Positions 53,153 through 63,542 of a DNA stretch of 64,000 nucleotides are shown piece by piece. The stretch comes from Lathyrus oleraceus (lineage: Eukaryota > Streptophyta > Magnoliopsida > Fabales > Fabaceae). The first letter of the stretch is position 1, and the number at the start of each line of letters is the position of its first letter. The stretch covers positions 180,430,782-180,494,781 of the forward strand of contig NC_066582.1 of the NCBI RefSeq assembly GCF_024323335.1, in the 5' to 3' direction. The translations under genes and the position numbers were made by a program. The notes under the pieces were generated by a model. It searched no databases, was not told the DNA's origin, and was given only the letters and a program-made list of their open reading frames with translations.

Positions 53153-55729
53153 ATGGCTTCCTCTACTCGTACCAAAAACGCTATCACCTTTAACACTGAC
53201 AACAACCCCATTGCATTTCAACTTACTACAATGGAAAGTACGAAACGTATTCCTCAACCCACTTCTGCTGATGAGGTAGTGGTAAAAATCTGGCAACGCC
53301 AGATGCTCATTCCATTTATTGTTAACGACAAACTAATTGCATTTTACGAACCTTAGCCAGACACAAAATCTAAACCAAAAATGGTTCAAGGCTATTTTCC
53401 TGGTTACGCTTCTGCTGCCCCCTCCAACTTTCGACAAAGATGAAGTTATCGACGTCAGATTCATGGACCCAAAGGCAAGAGTCTTCAGATCGAAGCCTAC
53501 CCCAGGCAACAAATAGTATTTGGCTTGGCTTAACAAAGTCCAACGAAAACGCCAAGACTAGTGGAGAAGCGCGGGGATCTCCAACACTATCCAGATCTCA
53601 AGGCATGCTCACCGAATCAACCCCTGCATGTTGCTGGCTTCGATGTACTTCTGGGAAGGTTCGACCAATACTTTCCAGCTTCGATGTGGCATGTTGACGC
53701 CAACTCTCTTCGATGTGGAAGCTCTTACAGGCTTATCGCCACTGGGCGAAACTTTCGACCCCACACTTCCAAAGGAGACCACATTTTCGTTCCATCGTGC
53801 TAGCCTCCCAAACTACGTCGAAGATCACCACAACAAGGATTATGTCGAGGTTTCTGACGAAGATCATATTGCTTTTCTAATATTATAGCTTTCATATTAT
53901 GTTTTATGTCCTGGATCATTGTAGATAGCCAAAAGTTACATAAGTCCGACGATCCAAATTTACGAGGGTCGACAGGTCTCTCTAGGTAAGCTTTTACTGG
54001 CTTCTTTGTACCACTCCTTAGGGCTTGCAACCCTGAAATTAAAATACCTTCATTCTACTACCAAGGTCCTGAACTTGTCAGGTACTATGTGACTTTTGCA
54101 ACATTGGTTGAATGCCACTTTTGAATATCAGTTGGGTTACCCGGTGTCGGAGCGCATCATACGTTTAAATGAGGACCGACTAGTCGAAGGGGCAAGACTT
54201 GCCCCGATGACATGCCAAGAAACCCCCAACAAACATCTTTTCATGAAGTACCTCAACATGTTCATCGAGGCTGACAACTTTGCTCTGGGTATGGCTCCAT
54301 TCGTGGATCAAAGTTTTGGCCCAAAATGGTTTTAAAATCCTTTCCCAGGTGACTCCCCTCAAGCTGCAGCACAATCAAGTGTTGTATGGATGGCGTTTTT
54401 TACCCCCACGTTTCTATCCTTTATGATCGACTTGGGGTCAAAGGGGTATGGCTTCATGTGTTACCAACCCAACTTGGTGGCTCGTCAATTCGGCCTTAGT
54501 CAAATGCTACCGAAGGCCTTGGTGTCACATTTGAATGACATCGTATGTTCTGGTCGATCATTAAACGCTGATGACCATAAAGCTTTCTTGCGTTTCCAAA
54601 AATCCACTCAACACCTTGAACTACCTGTGTTTAAGTTCCAACAATCTTTTTTGACAACCGTCGATTTCGACGAACGGTGGACCGACTACCAACGTCAAGC
54701 CTTTTCTAGTGATCTCTTTCTTCAACATATGATTGATTCCTTTTCCACTCTCACTGGCGAAATTCCGCCTCCACCACCATATACTGATGCTCCCAACGCA
54801 ACAATCCAAATTATCAACGTTGGCGAAGCCCCAAAAAAGGTAACCACTTATTCTCTCACCTTTCCTTTCTTTATAGAGAGCAAAAATAAACACTCTTTTT
54901 CTCTGTTGTTAGGGTCGAAAAAGGGTTTCAACAACTTAACCAACCATTGGCAAACCTTCCAAAAGGCAAAGGGTGTCATCGACTCCGAAGCCGAAGGTAC
55001 TTAGTGTCAGCGTTTCATGAGGCCTTATATTTTAACAATTTCGTCACCCTCTCACTTGTCTTATGACTCAAGTTCCTGAAGAAGTCCCTTTGGTCGATAA
55101 TGAAGATTCCGATGGCAGTGTGCATTCACATATTTTTCCAACATCGAAGGTGCCACCGATGAATCCACCTACTCCGACACGAAAAAAAGAAAGTCCAAGC
55201 TAAGAAACCCCCCTCAAGGGTCGCTCATTCGACCATGAAGCCCGTAGTTCCAGATGATCTTAGTGAGGTCTTCACCCCTCATGGTCCAGAAAGAAGTCCT
55301 CATGTCTCTCCACAACACGGGGCCTCTCAGGTATTTGTCTCTCTTTGTTTTACCAACTCACGAACTTACTCTCTGATGTGGGTTCTGACTTCTTGATTCT
55401 AGGAACATGTGATCGATTCGACTCCAGTTGAGCCCGTAGTTGAAACAAGGGTCAAAAATCAAGCAGCTGAGGCTATCTTGAGTCCTCAAAGACAAGACGA
55501 GTTTTAGAGCGTGTCGCCTGAGGCTCAATAACATCTCGCTGCATAACAAACTCAAGCCCCTCCAATTGTTGCTGGAAAAGGAATCTCTACCAGTACTTTG
55601 ACTCCGGAAGAGGTTTTGGATATGAAGTAACAAAATCCGGAAGAAGCTTTGAGGAAGTTGCAGCAACTCCGTCATGTTTTGACTGAGACCCAGCCTTCTT
55701 CTTCGACTGTTGTACCTTCGCCAGGGATA
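53153..55729 (+). pseudogene. plant-mobile-domain (PMD) protein, antisense extra ORF of a Tat-type gypsy element
   Basis: It starts M-A-S-S-T-R-T at an ATG after a promoter-like region. Successive broken frames give I-W-Q-R-Q-M-L-I-P-F, Y-F-W-E-G-S-T-N-T-F-Q-L-R-C-G-M-L-T-P-T (53646 on), L-S-P-L-G-E-T-F-D-P, and F-T-P-T-F-L-S-F ... Y-Q-P-N-L-V-A-R-Q-F-G (54390 on). These are the conserved blocks of the retrotransposon branch of the PMD (aminotransferase-like) family. At least five stops or frame changes are present. The C-terminal region from 55000 is Ser/Pro-rich. It is interrupted by a solo LTR and ends at about 57713. Its function in live elements is not known. Confidence 0.7.
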
Positions 55730-55734
55730 GACGT

Positions 55735-57123
55735 TAAAGGAGAATTGCGATCCAAAACACAGCGGAAATTAAAAAATTTCTCCTTTAGAGATCCTTACGA
55801 ATGGTCATGATCAGTGATAAAATATTTACCTCTTGTGATGATTGAAACCTTTGGTGCAGATCTCTTGTGACGATAAAAACCTTTGATGCAGATCCACGGA
55901 GCGATCACGAACGTTGAATGATGACAACGTCTCTACTCAGTCCACACGAACGGATTCCTTCAATCTCAGTGCTAGCTGGTACGAACGAAGGCTTTGAGTG
56001 AGAGAGAGAGAGAGAGAAAACGAAAATAATGCAACCGCTATGAATGCTTCTGCACAAGGGTTCTATTTATAGAACCACTTGTGTGGGCTTCAAGCTAAAA
56101 AGGCCACTTAAGTGTATTTTGGCCCATATCTTATAATATGCCCAAAATCACTTAAGCTCATGGTATCTTACCATATTTAGTATTCTATTTAAGTACACCG
56201 TACCTTTACGATGTTCTACAATTCACTTAAGGGCACCGTACCTTACGGTGTTCCTTAGTTACTCTATCTCTCATCAATCCGTCCTTTGTGTGTGACCCTG
56301 TAGGTTTTCGCGGCATTGGCAATTATATTAAATCATGTATTTAACATAATAAACAGTGAGCGGTATCTAGCAACACATCACTGCTACCCAAGACACGTAA
56401 ATGTCATGTGATCTGACAATTCCTTCTGTGATAATACTTATGTGTATAATTACCCTTTTGCCCTTATGTCTATATTGAACACAAGGCATAGACCGTGTCA
56501 TCCTTGTCCAGTTCAATATTGGGCCCATAGTCATTTATCCTGTTATGCAGGATGGGCAAATTCCATCTAGGTCACTCATGTCCCTCAGCATGCTTCGTGG
56601 AGTACCCATCAACTGTCTTTATGGTTATCCAGTTACGGACAACGTTTGATCAGCAATAAAGCACTCGACTCTACATCTAGGGTCCATAGTGGTTTCAGGT
56701 CGAAGAGTGGTATACACCATTATCACCATGAGAATAACTTATGACACTTTGCATAACTTTCTATATAGTATTCTCATAGCGGGTCAATCTGGTATAAATA
56801 TTACTCTTAATATTCGTACCTATGTTTAAGACTTGATAACTCCTTATCCATGATCCATGAGATGTGATCATCAGTATATATACATAATAGTCTTAATGCT
56901 TTAATGTCATCCCACTTCACAATAAAGCTCGACTACGGATACTTTAAGAATAATGTCCTTATGTTTAATGTGATCTCATGATTAAGTCATACTTGATACA
57001 TTAAACAGACTAGCTATTCTAGGGACTTTATTAAACAAACGTAATAAATAAAAAGCCTTTTATTATTAATAAATAATTCGATACAAGTACCAAAAGTATT
57101 GGCCTCTAGGGCTTACACCAACA
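55735..57123 (-). mobile_element. Ty1-copia-type solo LTR on the minus strand, 1389 bp
   Basis: On the minus strand it starts TGTTGGTGTAAGCCCTAGAG and ends CCTTTA (expected CA, apparently changed). The flanks are GACGT at 55730-55734 and 57124-57128. A TATAAATA box on the minus strand (56064-56071) and a GA run near 56000 fit an LTR. No internal domain is present. Confidence 0.78.
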
Positions 57124-57128
57124 GACGT

Positions 57129-57713
57129 CACCTCCAGACTCAAACAGCTAAAAGATCATCTATTTGAGCGTGAATTCTTTACCGTCCTCGAAGAAGAAGA
57201 AGGTATGATGAGCGAAATATTTAAGCTTCTCGACGAACTTTCCCTTCATGAGCTTCCTGCCCCCGCTGTCAAGTACTTGATTGAGTTCGAGGCTTTCTTC
57301 ACCCAATTGGTCTAGGATCTTGCCCTTTGTCGACATGCTGATTTTCAGATCAAGACCAAGATCAACGAGATGAGGCTTGAGTGGGATTTCAGTGAAGCGT
57401 GTGAGAAGAAACTCAGTGACTTTGAGGCCAAGAAACAAGAGTGTCTCAGTCACTAACAAGCTTTCGATCAACAAATTTCGGACTATCAAGCTCAAATAGT
57501 CGAACATAACAAGAAGATTGCTGAAGTAGAAGCACAAAAAGCTTCTTTAGATACAGGCGAACTGCTTCCTACTCAAGATATTGTCGACCATGAAGTTCTG
57601 AAAGGGATTTCACATGGTGAAAAGGCCCTTAAGATCGAGGCCAATATTAAGAAGCTGCGGGGGAAGAAAATCCATCTTGACAGTCGAATCGGTCTTGAGA
57701 CGACCTTTTTTTG
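57129..57713 (+). pseudogene. C-terminal coiled coil of the PMD protein
   Basis: This continues the frame broken by the solo LTR: R-L-K-Q-L-K-D-H-L-F, L-L-D-E-L-S and a long Glu/Lys/Gln-rich helix (about 57330-57690). Stops occur at 57314-57316 and 57455-57457. It ends at TGA 57712. The spacing of charged residues indicates a coiled coil. Confidence 0.6.
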
Positions 57714-57829
57714 AGGATTTTAAATCTACATTTCCTGTTTGACTTTTCTTTTTGTAGCGGCCCTTGTAAGGCCGGTTGACCACTTTGTATGTCATCTTGG
57801 CTTTTTAAACAATTTAATGAATATTTTCA

Positions 57830-58062
57830 CTATGTTTGGATTTGAATCTCTTTTAGCATAGGTTTATATTTTGTAGAATATTTCCCATTTACCCTTAAGA
57901 TCCTTTGATCCATGCCTAGTTCTTGAATTTCGTAGGCATTGTTCGTAAATGTTCGGATTATTTGAAACGGTCCCTCCCATTTTGGAGACCATTTTCCTAA
58001 GTTTCGATCTCTTCGATCCATAAGTATTTTTTCATAATTTTCTTGATTAATTTGCTATTTAT
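57830..58062 (-). pseudogene. gypsy integrase C-terminal end (minus strand)
   Basis: It reads R-N-L-G-K-W-S-P-K-W-E-G-P-F-Q-I on the minus strand, the chromo-like or GPY/F-type module that ends integrase in Ty3-gypsy elements of plants, followed by A-Y-E-I-Q. It lies immediately 3' of and opposite to the PMD gene. So the parent element ran on the minus strand, with PMD antisense between integrase and the 3' LTR. The rest of pol is replaced by the LTR of element F. Confidence 0.72.
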
Positions 58063-59834
58063 TTGCTATTTTTTAAGTTGACTTGAATTTTCAGTTGACT
58101 TCTATGATCGATGTTTGACTTAGGGATTGCTTATGGAAATTGAAGAGATCTTTTGATCCTCCCTTGTTCATCTCATATGCCATGTATTAGAGGCTTTTTA
58201 CCTTGATTTTATTTGATCTTTGCCTCATTTCTTGATTAAATTATTCAGTGGACCCCTTGTGTGCATCTTTTCATCTGTCTGATCCATCTGTCATTTGTTA
58301 TACTTGTTTCTTTCATCCATGCTTATTATGTCTTGATTGTGTAACATGTTCATACCTCTCACGCATTGTTTAATTCACCTTTATTTCATTCTTTGATTCT
58401 TTGATTTGATTATATACTTATTTACTTATCCGATCTGATTGATAACTGTTGCCTACTTGTATGATGTATGAGGCATATATTCTTATTGTTTGATTGCCAT
58501 GAACCATCCCCATTCATAACAAATGTACCCCTCTCCCATAAAGTGTATAATATTTATTTCTTTCATTATTTATACATATGTTAATATAAGAATTAAAACG
58601 AACATCCGATAACCATTTCAAAACAAGATCAAAAGCTCGATCCAACGTCGAGTGATCATTTTCAAAACTTAATAGAACCAGCACGTATTCATCCATCCTC
58701 TTGTAAGTCGATTGCCTCAGGCATCGCCATTTCTCTTGTAAGTCGATTGCTTCATGTATCGCCATCTACCCTTATCCGTGGCTTCTCTCCTTGCTCCGTC
58801 CGTCGACTCTTGTTCCGTTTAGGTAGCACCCATTAGGTAGAACCCTTTGTATGATAACATATGTAGAATCCCCTTATTCTTTGCATGCTAACATTAGGTA
58901 GATGTTCCCCTCTGTAAATCCTAACACATAGGTCCACATTGCATGACAACTCTAGGACAAAGCTTCCCCACTTTTAGACCTTCCGTGCGTCTCCGATCTT
59001 ATGGGATGTCAATCCGTTCTATTGCAAAGAGGTAACTTCCTAAGACTCGATTCAGCGAGCTGCGACACCTACTGCTAGGACGTTGAACACATTGCCCACT
59101 TTCCTTTGACACAACTGGTGTCCTCTTTTGTAAGTCCATGTTCAGATGGCAATCCCTAACCCCTAGTTAGCCGAACTACGGCAACTCTGATTCTCATGTT
59201 CAGATGAGATACGTAGGCACGAGATGTGATGTCTTGCCGAGTTTTGACTGACAACTAACAACTAATCCTTGCTTGCTTTCTCCCTTGCTGCAATTCTTCT
59301 CTCTCCCTCGTTGCGATCGAGACTTTCCCTTTCTCTTGCCCTAGTTGCAATCGAGACCCTTGTTCCCGTAGTTAGCTGAACTACGTTTTGCTCTGATTCT
59401 CATTCCAGATGAGATACGTAGGCATAAGACGCGATGTCTTAGCGAGCACACTTCTCTTTAACCCATAGGTAGCCGAGCTACGAAGACCCTGATTCTCATA
59501 CTCAGATGAGATATGTAGGCAGTGGATGCGACATCCTTGTGAGTCATTTTCTTTTGACTTTTCTTTTAGTAAATAGTATCTTAGATATACCAACACCCTT
59601 TAGACGAGAACAACAAGAGTGGATCCCGTAGAGTACTACGGATGCGTAGGGGTGCTAATACCTTCCCTTCGCATAATCGACTCCCGAACCCTAGATTTGG
59701 TTGCGAGACCTTGTCTTTTCCTTCTCTTCAGGTTTTCTTCGATCGTTTCCTTTCCCTCCTTTGGGATAAATAACGAACAGTGGCGACTCTTCTGTTTTCT
59801 TTTTTTTTCGCCGGTTGTTTTTCGCGTTGCGACA
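58063..59834 (+). repeat. 5' LTR of element F (left boundary uncertain)
   Basis: The right end CGCGTTGCGACA is certain, because the primer site follows two bases later. The last 210 bases match the end of the Ogre solo LTR (28903-29109). The left end is only bracketed: it lies after the antisense integrase fragment at about 58062. If so, the LTR is about 1.77 kb. Confidence 0.6.
59160..59545 (+). repeat. three degenerate direct repeats in the LTR of F
   Basis: Blocks at 59161-59241, 59366-59447 and 59461-59545 share TAGCCGA-CTACG, CTCTGATTCTCAT, GATGAGATACGTAGGCA and a G-rich end. Related blocks are in the Ogre solo LTR at 28370-28450 and 28722-28805. Confidence 0.7.
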
Positions 59835-59836
59835 AC

Positions 59837-59856
59837 TGGCGACTCTGCTGGGGACC
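59837..59856 (+). promoter_or_regulatory. primer-binding site of element F (probably tRNA-Arg)
   Basis: TGGCGACTCTGCTGGGGACC follows the LTR by two bases. Ogre and Tat elements are known to use tRNA-Arg, and this sequence is of that type. The exact tRNA was not checked. Confidence 0.75.
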
Positions 59857-60952
59857 TGGTTTCCCTATGCAAGTCCCTCCTAGCTTTTGTGCGTTTCTTG
59901 TTGGTGGGGTGTTTATTCTTTTGTACAGTTATTTACTTTCAACATTTATCTGCTTTATCTTATTGCATTGTGTACATATGATTGCTATATCTGTTGGATC
60001 TGTGGGGTTGGTTGTCTGTTGGGATGGGTTGTTCTATGAGAGATAAGCCCACTACCCAGGCTTGAGCGTACACACAGGTTTTAGAGTGGATAGTCATGAG
60101 GCTTGCGTAACATGTTGCTACGTTAAGTCGTTCATGAAGACCCACACCCAGACGAGGTTTCTTTTGGTTATATTCTGTCCTACGGGTGTTCCGTAACGAC
60201 AAGATGTTCCTTTAGAAATCGTCGACTCTGGTGACCATTTCCCGAGGACTCAGTCGAGGCCTCTCCTCCGAGACGCGGTTATGTTAGCTTTGGTGGGCGC
60301 ATTCTCGCTGCTCAACCCGAGGACCCCAAGGCTGGGAACTTGCTTTTAGGATGTCCTGTTGAGGGGAGTCAGTGGAGGTCTTTTGTCTCGTAATAATGCC
60401 AAACCTTCAGTGGTAAACGTATTATTCTCGACTGAAGGGCTGGAAGCTGGCAAACTTCTGTTCTTAGAACCTACCAGTGAGGGGCGGGCTAAATTCAGGA
60501 AACCTTAACCTTCAACCAACCCGGTTTACTGGTATTCTTGTTGGAGTAGAGCTTTGATCTCTTATATGTTCCTCAGTGGTTTTCTCTTCAGACAGTGCAA
60601 CCTGACAGATGTTCAAGCAGATACAGCAATCCCGATTCCCATGTCATTGCATTGCATCACATCATTTCGCATTCACATCATTTAACACATGTTTATCTAT
60701 TCCCAGGGGTTTATATCTTCTTCTTGATTCTAGTCGGGATTTTCTTACACTGTTTATCTAATAAGAGACTGGAATCAAGGGGTAGAATACCCTTTGGAAT
60801 TGATAAACATGTCATTGCATTTGCATATTCATTATCATGTCTTGCATAACAGGTACCGCCGCAATATTTCTCATTTTGCTTGGTATTCCACTAGCAGGAT
60901 AGCTGACTCAGGCATTCACCGGTACGGTATCCGAAGAAATCAACAAAGAGAA
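59857..60952 (+). other. untranslated leader of element F
   Basis: 1.1 kb of G/C-richer sequence with GAGG and TCGA-rich blocks and no ORF of substance. Long structured leaders with dimerisation and packaging signals are usual here. No specific structure was worked out. Confidence 0.5.
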
Positions 60953-62047
60953 ATGGAAGGTCTACAAGCAGAGCTCGCTGAGATGAGGATTCGCATGAAT
61001 CAATTCATGGAAGTGGTCCAAGAAGTGGCTCAGGGACAGCAAGAGCTTAGATTGTTGGTACAAAGGAATCCCTCTACTACTCAACCGGAGGTTGTGGCTT
61101 ATCCTCCAGCTGGAGAGGCTAATGGACCCAATGGATCGGGGCCTATCCCAATCCCACATGTCAACCTTGATCAACAACCCATCCATGATGATCAGGAGGA
61201 TCAGTTCCCCCTGCTTCAGGAGGACATTGGCATGGGCCATGGTATGGACCCTATGTTTCGGAGACTGGAAGAGAGGTTGAAAGCTGTGGAAGGGCATAAT
61301 GCTCTTGGTATGGATGTTGCTGACTTGGGGCTGGTCCCAGGCGTAAGAGTTCCACCAAAATTCAGAGTCCCTATTTTCGATAAGTACAATGGCAACTCTT
61401 GCCCGAAGACTCACGTACAAGCTTACTTCCGCAAGATGGTTGTGTATTCTGATGATGAGAAGCTGCTCATGTACTTCTTCCAGGACAACCTAGCTGGGGA
61501 ATCCTTGGAGTGGTATATGAGGCTGGACAGAGCCCATATTCGCTGTTGGAGAGACTTGGTTGAGGCCTTTGTGAAGCAATATCAGTACAATGCGGATATG
61601 GCACCTGACAGAACTCAACTCCAGAATCTGTCTAACAAAAGCAACGAGTGCTTCAAAGAGTATGCTCAACGCTGGAGAGAGATGGCTTCCCGTGTGCAGC
61701 CTCCGATGTTGGAAAAGGAGATGGCCAACATGTTTATGAATACACTGCCCGGGTCTTACTTGGAGCGTCTGGTGGGTTGCAACGCCTCGAATTTTGCTGA
61801 TGTGGTCTTTACCGGTGAGAGGGTGGAGAACTACTTGAAGACGTGTAAGATCCAAAATGGGGTTGGATCATCTTCGGGGTCAAAGAAGACGTTCTTAGGA
61901 GGACAGAAGAGGAGAGAATGGGATGCAAATATTGTGTCTTCTTATCAGAACAGAGGTAATCGAAGGAGCAGTTTTCAGAATTACCATCAACAACCTTATG
62001 TTGCAGCTGTGACCATTCCGGCTGCAGCACCAGTGCAACAACAATAA
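60953..62047 (+). CDS. Gag polyprotein part, element F
   Basis: The start M-E-G-L-Q-A-E-L at 60953 is the first ATG followed by Gag-like sequence; the frame is open further upstream but without similarity. An N-terminal coiled coil (residues 1-40) is followed by a Pro-rich linker. The retrotransposon Gag core is at about residues 135-310 (F-R-V-P-I-F-D-K-Y-N-G, W-Y-M-R-L, A-F-V-K-Q-Y-Q-Y-N, W-R-E-M-A-S-R-V, F-M-N-T-L-P). A basic Gln-rich tail follows. It ends at a TAA inside a Gln-rich stretch that carries on, so the stop is probably a mutation. It would form the particle shell. Confidence 0.82.
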   Translation: MEGLQAELAEMRIRMNQFMEVVQEVAQGQQELRLLVQRNPSTTQPEVVAYPPAGEANGPNGSGPIPIPHVNLDQQPIHDDQEDQFPLLQEDIGMGHGMDPMFRRLEERLKAVEGHNALGMDVADLGLVPGVRVPPKFRVPIFDKYNGNSCPKTHVQAYFRKMVVYSDDEKLLMYFFQDNLAGESLEWYMRLDRAHIRCWRDLVEAFVKQYQYNADMAPDRTQLQNLSNKSNECFKEYAQRWREMASRVQPPMLEKEMANMFMNTLPGSYLERLVGCNASNFADVVFTGERVENYLKTCKIQNGVGSSSGSKKTFLGGQKRREWDANIVSSYQNRGNRRSSFQNYHQQPYVAAVTIPAAAPVQQQ

Positions 62048-63542
62048 CCTCATCGTCAACAAAATCAATACCAACAACAATAGGGTAACAAACCTGCTTA
62101 TCAACAGAGACAGAGGATGATGGATAGGCGTTTCACACTCTTCCGATGTCGTACGCCCAATTGCTTCCCAACCTTCAACAATTGCAACTCGTGCAGTTAC
62201 GCACTTTGGCTCCTCCCATTGGCAGACTTCTGGTGGGTTATGACGCCAATGCTAGGTGTGAGTTCCACTCTGGGGCACCTGGCCACACTACTGAGAACTA
62301 CAAAGCTTTTAAACACGTAGTTCAGGACCTTATTGACTCAAAGGCCATTAATTTTGCGTCGGCTAAAATGTCGTCAACAATCCTATGCCGCAACATGGAA
62401 GAGAAAATGTTAACATGGTTGAAGGAGAAGTCAAATTAGTCAAGGAGGTGTTGAAGCTGAAGACTCCGCTGTTAGAAATCAAAGAATACTTGCTAAAGGC
62501 AGATGTTTTCCCCGGCTGTGGGAGCGGTTATTTGGGTTGTGTTGTGCAGAGTGGGGGTTGTGTGAAGCTGCAGCAGGGTATCCAGGCCTTGCTTGATGAT
62601 GGTGTCCTTCAAGCTAAAGACCTATCTGCCCAAAGGTCTGTTGAAGGGGTTGTTGAGAATGCAGATGTTGACCCTCTCTTTCCTGAAGATGCTGAAGAAT
62701 TTACAAATGTTGTTCCTGCTGATTTTGTAATTCCCAATGATGTAATTAATCTTTTTGATGTTGTTGCTGATATTCCAAACATTGTGTCTGATTCTGATGT
62801 ATTTCTTGAACTTGATTTCGATGTTTTGGATGTTTGTACTTCAATAAATGAGATTTCTGAGTATGACTGTGACGCTGCCACTATCACAATTTTCTACCCG
62901 ACCGCTCAGATCAGTGTGCCAGTAGCGCAACCGGTACCACCAATGCGACCACATCAATCCACTATGACCATCACGACCCCTGGTCCTTTACCTTTCACAA
63001 GCGAAAGGGCCATTACTTAGCATTACGGGGGGAGTGTGCACACACACGATCATAGAGTGGAGCAGCCACTGAAAGTAGAAGAGGTGCAAGATCAGAAGTC
63101 TGAACCTGGAGTTGAGGTAAAAGATCCCGCAGTGGACAATGTTGGTGGAATCGGGCGATTCACCAGAAGTGGTAGACTGTTCTCACCACCGGTTACCCAA
63201 CCTGATAGTGCTGACGCCGCGGCGAAGGCCAAAGGCAAGCAAGTTGTGAATGAGGGTACCTCTGCACCACAGGCTGGCTCTGAGCCTGCTTTTACGAAAT
63301 ATGAGGACGAGCTTTTGAGAATCATAAAGAAAAGCGACTACAAGGTAGTCGATCAGTTGATTCAGACGCCGTCCAAGATATCCATTCTCTCACTCCTGCT
63401 GTGTTCCGAGGCACACAGGGAGGCACTCCTGAAGGTCCTTAATGCTGCATACGTGCCTCAGGAGATCTCAGTGAACCAACTAGAAGGGATCGTTGCAAAT
63501 GTTCATGCAGGCAACGGGTTGGGTTTTACTAATTCTGACTAA
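62048..63542 (+). pseudogene. Gag C-terminal and gag-pro linker region, element F
   Basis: Frame 62146-62439 holds S-Y-A-Q-L-L-P-N-L and a degenerate knuckle, C-E-F-H-S-G-A-P-G-H-T-T-E-N. The frame from 62385 holds a Val/Asp-rich linker (stop at 63018-63020). 63036-63542 holds R-F-T-R-S-G-R-L-F-S and a conserved helical domain (Y-K-V-V-D-Q-L ... S-I-L-S-L-L-L-C-S-E-A-H-R) that precedes protease in Ogre/Tat elements. Two frame changes and three stops break what was one gag-pro frame. Confidence 0.72.
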
